Shown here piece by piece: positions 7,199 to 13,783 of a stretch of DNA of 20,037 bases (position 1 is its first letter; the number at the start of each line of letters is the position of its first letter). The DNA comes from JANRLJ01 sp034437895. Its GTDB lineage: Bacteria; Chloroflexota; Anaerolineae; Aggregatilineales; Phototrophicaceae. Location of the stretch: the NCBI GenBank assembly GCA_034437895.1, contig DAOTTO010000057.1:1-20037 (forward strand), given 5' to 3'. The notes beneath the pieces were generated by a model. It saw only the letters and a program-made list of their open reading frames with translations, was not told where the DNA came from and ran no database searches. Position numbers and translations under genes: made by a program.

Positions 7199-8032
7199 TT
7201 ATGATCCCAACCGCAGCGCCTTAAACGACTCAATCTGACTCTTAATTGCCCGCTCGGTGGGCAGTCGTTCCGCGCTGGATGCGCCATAAAAGCCCGCGAT
7301 CCCCGGCATTTTCGCCAGCGCCATGCCGACATTTTCTGGCTCATCAAATGGCCCACCATGACAGATGACCAGCGCGTCCTTTTTTAGTGACCAAACGGTT
7401 TGCGCCATCGTCATCACCTTTTCGATGGCTTGATCGAGCGTGAGCGCAACCGCCGCGCCAATGCTGCCAGCAGTCGTCAGCCCCACATGGCAGACAATTA
7501 AATCCGCCCCAGCCGCGACCATTGCTTTGGCCTCATCAGCATTAAACACATACGGCGAAGTGAATAAATCCAGTTCATGCGCGACCTGAATCATCTCGAC
7601 TTCTTTGTCATAGCCAAGTCCGGTGGCCTCCATGTTGGAGCGCATCACGCCATCAAATAACCCGGCGGTGGGGAAATTTTGTACGCCAGAAAAACCGATT
7701 TCCTTGACCTGTTTGAGGAACACAGGCATCAACCGAAATGGGTCGGTGCCGTTAATGCCTGCCAGCACAGGTGTATGTTTGACGACAGGCAGCACCTCAC
7801 CCGCCATCTCCATCACAATCGCATTAGCATCACCATAAGCAAACAACCCGGAAAGGGATCCGCGCCCCGCCATGCGATAGCGCCCGGAGTTGTAGATAAT
7901 AATCAGGTCGGTGCCGCCTGCTTCCTCAAATTTGGCGGAAATCCCCGTTCCTGCCCCCGTACCAATGATGGGCTTGCCAGATTTGACCTGTTCGTGCAGG
8001 CGCTTCAAAATCGTATCGCGTGGAATTGCCAT
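7199..8032 (-). CDS. PEP-hydrolase-like TIM-barrel protein (Tm-1 C-terminal type)
   Basis: The 277-residue cytosolic protein matches the TIM-barrel family often annotated as phosphoenolpyruvate hydrolase-like. The same domain forms the C-terminal half of plant and fungal Tm-1 proteins. Motifs seen are PIIGTGAGTGISAKFEE (21-37), DLIIIYNSGRYRM, LAGINGTDPFR, GFSGVQNFPT, LIVCHVGLT, CHGGPF and FYGASSAERLP, which covers the full expected length. The ATG at 8032 is 2 bp beyond the stop codon of the UPF0261 gene, so translation is almost surely coupled. In Tm-1 both domains form one polypeptide, so a complex of the two proteins is a sound inference. The enzymatic activity is not established for close relatives; the PEP hydrolase name rests on family annotation. 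Confidence 0.87.
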   Translation of the reverse strand: MAIPRDTILKRLHEQVKSGKPIIGTGAGTGISAKFEEAGGTDLIIIYNSGRYRMAGRGSLSGLFAYGDANAIVMEMAGEVLPVVKHTPVLAGINGTDPFRLMPVFLKQVKEIGFSGVQNFPTAGLFDGVMRSNMEATGLGYDKEVEMIQVAHELDLFTSPYVFNADEAKAMVAAGADLIVCHVGLTTAGSIGAAVALTLDQAIEKVMTMAQTVWSLKKDALVICHGGPFDEPENVGMALAKMPGIAGFYGASSAERLPTERAIKSQIESFKALRLGS

Positions 8033-8034
8033 AA

Positions 8035-9243
8035 TTATGCTTTCACCAGTTCCAATAAGGCTCCGGCAGTCACGCTGGAAAAAGCCGGGTCATTAATATC
8101 CGTCTCGATTTCGATCACGGGAATATCCGGACGGAGGTGGGCTTTGAGCGTATCGATAAACGCTTGATTGGCTTCCGGCCAATAAAACGGCTTATCGGGT
8201 AAATCAATCTCAGAGAAGCCACCCAGTGGGATATAAACCGCGATTGGCCCAGTCGCGGCGTTCAATTTTTGCGCGAAGATTTTGCCCATCTCGGCGTTTT
8301 CTTCGGGCGTGGTTCGCATTAGGGTGATATTGGGATTCCACTCATAAAGAATCCGGCTTTTATATTTTTCGGGGAGGGTGTCTTTCGCCCAAAAGTTACA
8401 CATATCAATGCAACCGGGAACAACGATCTGGGGCGTTCCAGTCTTGGCAGCGGCATCCAAGCGGGTCTGTCCGGCGCTCAATACCCCGCCGAGCAATTCA
8501 TCCGCCCATTCCGTCGTGGTCATATCCAGTACGCCCGCGATCAAGCGATCTTGAATCAGCGATTCCATAATACGCCCGCCTGTCCCTGTGGCATGAAAGA
8601 CCAGCACTTCATACCCTGCGGCTTCTAACAAGTCTTTTGCTTGGTTCACCGCCCGCGTGGTATTGCCGAACATGCTGGCAGCAATCAGTGGTTTATCCTC
8701 ACCCGCTGTTACATCGCCGGACACCATGCCGCAAATTGCCCCGGCAGCATTGCTATAAATCATACGGCTGATGCGATTTACGCCTGCGACATCGACAATT
8801 GAGGGCATCATCGTGATGTCGCTGGTATCGACATAAGGGCTGGTATCACCGGAAGAGACGGTTGAAACCATCAATTTGGGGAAGCCTGCGGGCAAAGTAC
8901 GCATGGCACTGGTGCCAATCGCGGTTCCCCCACCGCCGCCCATCGAGATGATGCCGTCGATTTTGCGTTCATCGTAAAGCTGACGAGCGATGACTGCCGC
9001 GCCCCGCGCCATAATCGCCATCGCTTCGCCTCGGTCATTGCGACGGATGAGATCGGCTAGAGCTGCTCCCCCCGCCGCCGCGACTTCCTCATGGCTGACA
9101 TCGGGTGAGAAGAAAGGCGACCCTAAAACGCCTGTATCCATCACCACTGTGTTACAACCGCGTTTTTCGATCTCAGATTTGAGGAAGGCGAAATCCTGCC
9201 CTTTGGTATCCAATGCGCCGAAAATGGCGACTGTCTTGGTCAT
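8035..9243 (-). CDS. UPF0261 / Tm-1-like ATP-binding protein, second paralogue
   Basis: The 402-residue protein is homologous along its length to the 4816-6090 product. Shared blocks are AIFGALDTKGQD at the start, IISMGGGGGTAIGTSAM in the glycine-rich segment, FHATGTGGRIMESLI, GQTRLDAAAKTGTPQIVVPG and IPLGGFSEIDLPDKPF near the end. The two are clearly diverged, so this is not a recent duplication. It is translated immediately before the PEP-hydrolase-like gene with a 2-bp gap, recreating the order of domains in Tm-1. The ribosome binding site before the ATG is weak (GGGC). Upstream lies repeat R3. Function is unknown; ATP binding is expected from the tomato Tm-1 structure. Confidence in family is high. 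Confidence 0.88.
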   Translation of the reverse strand: MTKTVAIFGALDTKGQDFAFLKSEIEKRGCNTVVMDTGVLGSPFFSPDVSHEEVAAAGGAALADLIRRNDRGEAMAIMARGAAVIARQLYDERKIDGIISMGGGGGTAIGTSAMRTLPAGFPKLMVSTVSSGDTSPYVDTSDITMMPSIVDVAGVNRISRMIYSNAAGAICGMVSGDVTAGEDKPLIAASMFGNTTRAVNQAKDLLEAAGYEVLVFHATGTGGRIMESLIQDRLIAGVLDMTTTEWADELLGGVLSAGQTRLDAAAKTGTPQIVVPGCIDMCNFWAKDTLPEKYKSRILYEWNPNITLMRTTPEENAEMGKIFAQKLNAATGPIAVYIPLGGFSEIDLPDKPFYWPEANQAFIDTLKAHLRPDIPVIEIETDINDPAFSSVTAGALLELVKA

Positions 9244-9286
9244 ATAAAGCCCATAAATAAATTTTCTTTGTTTTACAAATTCTTTT

Positions 9287-9425
9287 AACCACAGAAATAA
9301 TCACAAAAAATAGTGTGTTTCGTAGGGGCAAGGCACGCCTCGCCCTTACAAAAACATACCTGATCTTACTGAGGACACAGAGTTTTGATCGAATTCTTCT
9401 TTGTGTTCTCCGTGATCTCTGTGGC
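9287..9425. repeat. Composite repeat R3 (nested hairpin elements)
   Basis: The outer ends AACCACAGA (9287-9295) and TCTGTGG (near 9418-9424) are inverted, and inner pieces (GAGGACACAGAG against CTTTGTGTTCTCC) extend the pairing. Within it is a second element: GTAGGGGCAAGGC (9322-9334) faces GCCTCGCCCTTAC (9337-9349). Both sequence types are familiar as dispersed small repeats in many bacterial genomes. It occupies the gap between the dehydrogenase gene and the UPF0261 gene. Confidence 0.65.
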
Positions 9426-9431
9426 TCAGTC

Positions 9432-10625
9432 TTAATACTTGATGTCCACCATACGACCACTCTCCGCCGAATTCATAATCGCGTCGCAGATGACGGCGTT
9501 ACGATAGCCGTCTTCAAAATCCGCCCCATACGGCGCGACGGTGTTTTTGCCTACAATCGCACCGAAGTAATGGCTGAATTCATGCACAAACGTGTGTTCC
9601 CATCCGATATGATGCCCATGAGGCCACCAATTTTCCCAATAGGGGTGAAAGGATTCGGTAATCAGCGCGTTATGGAAGCCGCGTGTTTCTTTGGGGTCTT
9701 CATCCGCCCAGAACACATTGAGTTCTCCCAAGCGTTCCAGATTAAAGACGATTGAGCCTTTTTCGGCGTTGATCTCAAACGAGTTAAAGTTCTTGCGCCC
9801 CTGGCAAAAACGCGAGGCTTCAATCGTACCGAGTGCGCCATTTTCAAATTCCAGCAGCGACACAAACGCATCATCGACATCAACCTTTCCCATGCCAGAG
9901 CCATCTGGCAGCGGACGTTCTTCGATGAAAGTCTTGGTCATGGCGGAGACCTTTTTCGGCTCACCGACGAGGAAACGCGCCAGATCAATGACGTGTGCGC
10001 CTAAGTCACCAAGCGCCCCGCTCCCGGCAACGCTCTTATCCAGCCGCCAGACTTTAGGGAAGTTCGGGTCAATAATCCATTCTTGCAAATAAACCGCCCG
10101 AAAATGAAAAATCCGCCCCAGCGCGCCGCTTTCAATCAACTTACGCGCCTGCACAATCGCAGGGACAAAACGGTAATTAAACGCGACCATGTGCTGCACA
10201 CCTGCTTTTTGTACCGCGTCCAGCATCGATTTGGCTTCTTCGGCGGTGCGGCCTAATGGCTTTTCACAAAATACGTGTTTGCCTGCTTCCGCCGCCGCGA
10301 TACACGGTTCGGCATGGGCATCATTGGGACCGCCATTGTCGAAGACTTGAATCGCTGGATTTTCCAGCATTTTGCGCCAATCGGTATAATAGCCCTCATA
10401 ACCGTAACGTCGGGCGGCTTCGGCGGTGGCTTCTTCATTACGGCCACAAATCGCCACCAGTCGCGGAATGGCAACCGGCGGATACATCATATACGGCAGT
10501 TTCTTGAGCGCATTGGTATGCGCCTTGCCCATAAAGGCGTAGCCGAGCATCCCAATGCCGATTTCGGGTGCCTCGCCTTCGGCACGAGCGCCCGCCATAC
10601 TCGTAAAACCTATTTGATCGCTCAT
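9432..10625 (-). CDS. Gfo/Idh/MocA dehydrogenase, levoglucosan dehydrogenase-like
   Basis: This 397-residue NAD(P)-dependent sugar dehydrogenase has a Rossmann domain with IGMLGYAFMGKAH (about 24-36). The cofactor/catalytic CEKPLG has Lys at 122. A C-terminal substrate domain carries WRLDKSVAGSGALGDLGAH, in which D207 and H211 are the usual catalytic pair. From memory, WRLD..AGSGALGD.GAH, FNLERL and the C-terminal WWPHGHHIGWEHTF resemble levoglucosan dehydrogenase, which oxidises C3. This suggests a 3-keto-sugar product but does not prove the substrate. I start at 10625 because GAGGG (10630-10634) precedes that ATG; an open frame from 10694 is non-coding leader. The gene stands alone between repeats R1c and R3, but all neighbours run in the same direction. 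Confidence 0.87.
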   Translation of the reverse strand: MSDQIGFTSMAGARAEGEAPEIGIGMLGYAFMGKAHTNALKKLPYMMYPPVAIPRLVAICGRNEEATAEAARRYGYEGYYTDWRKMLENPAIQVFDNGGPNDAHAEPCIAAAEAGKHVFCEKPLGRTAEEAKSMLDAVQKAGVQHMVAFNYRFVPAIVQARKLIESGALGRIFHFRAVYLQEWIIDPNFPKVWRLDKSVAGSGALGDLGAHVIDLARFLVGEPKKVSAMTKTFIEERPLPDGSGMGKVDVDDAFVSLLEFENGALGTIEASRFCQGRKNFNSFEINAEKGSIVFNLERLGELNVFWADEDPKETRGFHNALITESFHPYWENWWPHGHHIGWEHTFVHEFSHYFGAIVGKNTVAPYGADFEDGYRNAVICDAIMNSAESGRMVDIKY

Positions 10626-10708
10626 AAATCCCTCTTTTATGTAAATATCATTTATATTTTGTAGGGGCCAGTAAGACGACATGGCAAAGCGCACACAATT
10701 TTATAGTC

Positions 10709-10808
10709 CAACCCCACCCCTAAATCTCCTCCCCGTGCACGAGGAGGGGACTTCAATATCCACCGTGACTCGTTTTGCTCCCTCTCCCTGAGTTCAGGGA
10801 GGGGTTTC
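10709..10808. repeat. MITE-like dispersed repeat R1, copy c
   Basis: The left half (ACCCCACCCCTAAATCTCCTCCCC, then GAGGAGGGGACTTCAA) is nearly the same as positions 4-52 of the window. The right half ends in CCTCTCCCTGAGTTCAGGGAGGGG, a hairpin of its own, and lacks the GGTAA terminus of copy a. It lies in the 252-bp gap between the second epimerase gene and the dehydrogenase gene. Confidence 0.75.
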
Positions 10809-10877
10809 GTGACTCTACATTATCGTGTGGTGCTACTATCATGCCGCGCCTCTACGCATCAGGTTCAGTAACTTCAC

Positions 10878-11879
10878 TTATTTCGACGCAAACGCCGCAT
10901 CAAACGCGACATTAGACGACGGGAAATCATTCTTGCGGATATAGGCCACTGCTTCCGCCGCGCCATATTCACGATCCATCCCGCTGTCTTCCCATTCCAC
11001 TGAAAGCGGCCCATCATAGCCGATGCGATTCAAAACGCGGACAATCGCTTCTAAGTCAATATCCCCGCGCCCCGGCGAGACAAAATCCCAACCGCGTCGA
11101 GGATCACCAAACGATAAATGCGAGGCGAGGATGCTGGAATGTCCGTTTAGCTTGACCTTAGAGTCCTTCACATGGACATGATAGATGCGATCCGGGAAGT
11201 GTTCGATAAAGTGGACGGGGTTAAAAAGCTGGTGGATAAAGTGGCTGGGGTCAAAATTAAAGCCGAAGGTCTTACGATGATTCAGGGCCTCGAGTGTGCG
11301 TTCCGCCGTATAGATGTCATACGCGATTTCGCTCGGATGCGGCTCCAATGCGTAAAGGATGCCTTCTTGGTCGAATATATCCAGCACCGGATTCCAGCGA
11401 TCCGCGAATTCCCGATAGCCCGCGTCGATCATCTCCTGCGAAGTGGGCGGGAAAGGATAGAGCATGTGCCACACCGGGCTGCCTGTGAAGCCGTTGACGA
11501 CGCTTACACCCATCTTCTTGGCAGCGCGGGCGGTGTTCGCCATTTCCTCGGCGGCGCGTTTCCGCACCCCGTCGCCTTCACCATCGCCCCATAAGCGATC
11601 TGGCAGAATCGCCCGATGACGACCATCAATAATCGTATCCGCCACGCACTGACCGACCAAATGATTGCTGATGGCGAAACACTTCAGCCCGTGCTTTGCC
11701 AAAATATCATGACGGCTCTGGATGTAACCATCTTGTTCCAGCGCCTTATCGACTTCAAAATGATCGCCCCAACAAGCGAGTTCAAGGCCTTCAAAGCCCA
11801 TGCTGGCGGCTTTCTGTGCCAAGGTTTCCAGCGGTAAATCCGCCCACTGTCCAGTAAAAAGGGTAATTGGTCGTGCCAT
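10878..11879 (-). CDS. Sugar phosphate isomerase/epimerase-family TIM barrel
   Basis: The 333-residue protein belongs to the xylose isomerase-like superfamily but to a different branch from the two D-tagatose-3-epimerase-like genes here. Likely metal residues are Glu in ALEPHPSEIAYD, Asp in NFDPSHF, His in YHVHVKD and Glu in SVEWEDSGMDRE. Relatives of this branch are often encoded beside Gfo/Idh/MocA dehydrogenases, as here, and some act on 3-keto-glycosides (YcjR epimerase, keto-levoglucosan beta-eliminase). A similar job is an inference. I take the ATG at 11879, 9 nt after GGAG; a TTG at 11894 in frame is less likely. It is probably co-transcribed with the upstream membrane-protein gene (60-bp gap). 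Confidence 0.83.
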   Translation of the reverse strand: MARPITLFTGQWADLPLETLAQKAASMGFEGLELACWGDHFEVDKALEQDGYIQSRHDILAKHGLKCFAISNHLVGQCVADTIIDGRHRAILPDRLWGDGEGDGVRKRAAEEMANTARAAKKMGVSVVNGFTGSPVWHMLYPFPPTSQEMIDAGYREFADRWNPVLDIFDQEGILYALEPHPSEIAYDIYTAERTLEALNHRKTFGFNFDPSHFIHQLFNPVHFIEHFPDRIYHVHVKDSKVKLNGHSSILASHLSFGDPRRGWDFVSPGRGDIDLEAIVRVLNRIGYDGPLSVEWEDSGMDREYGAAEAVAYIRKNDFPSSNVAFDAAFASK

Positions 11880-11939
11880 GTTTTTCATCTCCAAATGTTT
11901 AAAAGTTAATTTTCAAGGAAAAACGAACCAAGCAAACAA

Positions 11940-12686
11940 CTAATCCCCACCACTTGCAGGGAGCGGTTGCATCACCGAGGTTTCGGTTTTGCGCGTGATA
12001 CTGCCGACGGCTTCGCGTGCGGTAAAGTACATGATGAACCCCGGAAATGCACAGAACAGGACTAAAAAGGGAAGTTCAACATTGTTGAAGTCTTTTTCTG
12101 CCGCAGCAGCCACTTCCGCTTTACGGGCATCATCATAAGAATTGAAAACGCGGTCCCGCAGGCCATACGGGGGTGCCGGATTATTGGCGCTCACGAGTGT
12201 GAACATCAAAATCGCGCTGACTGCAACCCCGATCACGGCACCGATCAACTTCTGGGTGGTCGTGAGGGGGGAGAGTGCGGAGTCAAAATCTGAACGCGGC
12301 GGTAGCACATGGCTCCACAGGATGAAGCCCAACGTCGAGCCGAGCAGAATCACGAATCCATAACGATAAGGCACGAACGACCAAGGTTGGAACAAACATA
12401 CAACCCCGAACAAAATTCCAACGACCAATGTATTTTCGATGCCACTATAACTACGCCCTGGCATCTTGCCGTTAAAGCGCAGCGCAACCAACACGATTAC
12501 CAGAATAAAAAGCAGCAAAATGCCGATAAAGGCACTAAAAAACGGAATCGCGTGGATTAAAACCCCTTGACGGGTTTCTTCTGAAAAGATCGACTCGCTA
12601 ATCGGCGGAAAAATCAGCGCGAAGGCGAATAACGCCAGTGCGATTCCGCCAAGCCATTGCATAGGGGCTGTATATCTGCGCGACAT
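11940..12686 (-). CDS. Polytopic membrane protein of unknown function
   Basis: I do not recognise this 248-residue protein. Six hydrophobic segments are visible at about 11-29, 47-69, 86-101, 109-128, 145-166 and 205-222, so it is an integral membrane protein. Between the fifth and sixth is a hydrophilic stretch (about 168-203) rich in Asp, Arg, Lys and Glu, with FNSYDDARKAEVAAAAEKDFNNVE. The C-terminal tail is polar. There is no ATPase or permease EAA motif. It starts 11 bp after the stop of the 3-epimerase-like gene and precedes the second TIM-barrel gene, so it appears to be part of the operon. Roles such as an accessory transporter subunit or a membrane anchor would only be guesses. Confidence 0.75.
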   Translation of the reverse strand: MSRRYTAPMQWLGGIALALFAFALIFPPISESIFSEETRQGVLIHAIPFFSAFIGILLLFILVIVLVALRFNGKMPGRSYSGIENTLVVGILFGVVCLFQPWSFVPYRYGFVILLGSTLGFILWSHVLPPRSDFDSALSPLTTTQKLIGAVIGVAVSAILMFTLVSANNPAPPYGLRDRVFNSYDDARKAEVAAAAEKDFNNVELPFLVLFCAFPGFIMYFTAREAVGSITRKTETSVMQPLPASGGD

Positions 12687-12697
12687 CTTATTTCCCT

Positions 12698-13546
12698 TTA
12701 AGCCAGCAGCTTTTTCAAGAAGGCCAACCCGTTGCCAGCCAGTGCATCTTGAGTCGTCTCGAATGAGCGCCAGATTGCGGCAGCGCGAGCAATGCTCTTG
12801 ACCTTGCTTGTGAACGATTCAATCACGACGGGACCATCATAATGGATGTCTTGCAGCGCTTCAGCCACTTGATCCCACGTCACATTACCCGAACCCGGTG
12901 CGCCCCGGTCATTCTCGCAGCTATGGAGATGAACCAACCGTGAACCTGTCGTACGAATGGCATCGCCCAGCGACTTTTCTTCAATATTCATGTGAAACGT
13001 ATCGAGCATGATTTTGCACGACGGATGATTCACGCGATCAATGACTTCAATGGCCTGCGCCGCCAAATTGATAAAGCTGGTTTCAAACCGATTTAACGGT
13101 TCCACACCCAGGATAACGCCGTGTTCCCCGGCATAAGCTGCCAGCTCACTTAAGTTTTTCACCAGCACATCGAGGTCTTTAGCCCGATCATCGGGCGTTT
13201 GCTGCCAAACGCGCCCTACCGCCGAATACAATGGCCCTACCAGATTAACACCGCCCAACGTCTGAGTCGCATCAATACAGTGCCGTAGGTAAGCCATGCC
13301 ATTTTCCTGAATGGTCTTGTCTTCATGAATCAGATCACGATCTGGCCCCATCGCCGCGCAGACACTCACTTTTAGGCCGTTGTCGCGGATAATGCCAGCG
13401 CCGCGCTCGTAATCAAGGTCAGTGGTGCCTTCAATCGGTACCTCGACCAGATCAAATCCCAAACTGGCAATATGAGGCGCAAGCGTCGTTAGCTCATCCG
13501 TCGTCAGCGGCGAAGTCCACACCCAGGTGTTCACGCCAAATTGCAT
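12698..13546 (-). CDS. D-tagatose/D-psicose 3-epimerase-like TIM barrel
   Basis: The 282-residue protein has every active-site residue I know from D-tagatose 3-epimerase: E149 (GVEPLNRFET), D182 (LDTFHMNIEE), H208 (HLHSCEN), R214 (ENDRG) and E243 (VIESF). All are offset by exactly three positions from E152, D185, H211, R217 and E246 of the Pseudomonas cichorii enzyme. Length is also that of the family (about 290). The expected reaction is Mn2+-dependent C3 epimerisation of a free ketohexose in the cytosol; the true substrate may differ. AAGGAG lies 7 nt before the ATG at 13546. It leads a unit with the membrane protein and the second isomerase and follows repeat R2b downstream of the ABC importer genes. 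Confidence 0.88.
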   Translation of the reverse strand: MQFGVNTWVWTSPLTTDELTTLAPHIASLGFDLVEVPIEGTTDLDYERGAGIIRDNGLKVSVCAAMGPDRDLIHEDKTIQENGMAYLRHCIDATQTLGGVNLVGPLYSAVGRVWQQTPDDRAKDLDVLVKNLSELAAYAGEHGVILGVEPLNRFETSFINLAAQAIEVIDRVNHPSCKIMLDTFHMNIEEKSLGDAIRTTGSRLVHLHSCENDRGAPGSGNVTWDQVAEALQDIHYDGPVVIESFTSKVKSIARAAAIWRSFETTQDALAGNGLAFLKKLLA

Positions 13547-13562
13547 ATCTCATCTCCTTAGC

Positions 13563-13717
13563 AAAACCGTGAAAGACAGTCAATTTTTAACCGCCAAGTC
13601 ACCAAGAGCGCCAAGAAGATTTTTTAAGAAATTCTCTTGATGTCCTCCGTACCTTGGTGGTTCCAATTTTTGTATTACTTTTGCGGACTCATTTTAAAAG
13701 TGTCTTTTGCAATATAT
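13563..13717. repeat. Dispersed hairpin repeat R2, copy b (inverted relative to copy a)
   Basis: The reverse complement closely matches 7020-7168 over about 130-150 bp: GAGTCCGC, AAAATTGGAACCACCAAG, AGAGAATTTCTTAAA, CTTCTTGGCGCTCTTGGTGACTTGG and TGTCTTTCACGG are shared with a few substitutions. The core folds on itself as copy a does. It fills most of the 237-bp gap between the ABC ATPase gene and the epimerase gene. A strong RNA hairpin here could weaken transcription past the importer operon. Confidence 0.85.
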
Positions 13718-13783
13718 TTCAAAACCACAGCGGTTTCGGTTCGCCGACTTTCCGTCCCCAAATAAAGTAGAAGTGAACGCCGA

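Noticed and set aside
10626..10694. N-terminal extension of the Gfo/Idh/MocA dehydrogenase
   Set aside because: GAGGG precedes the ATG at 10625, and the extension reads AT-rich leader without family resemblance.
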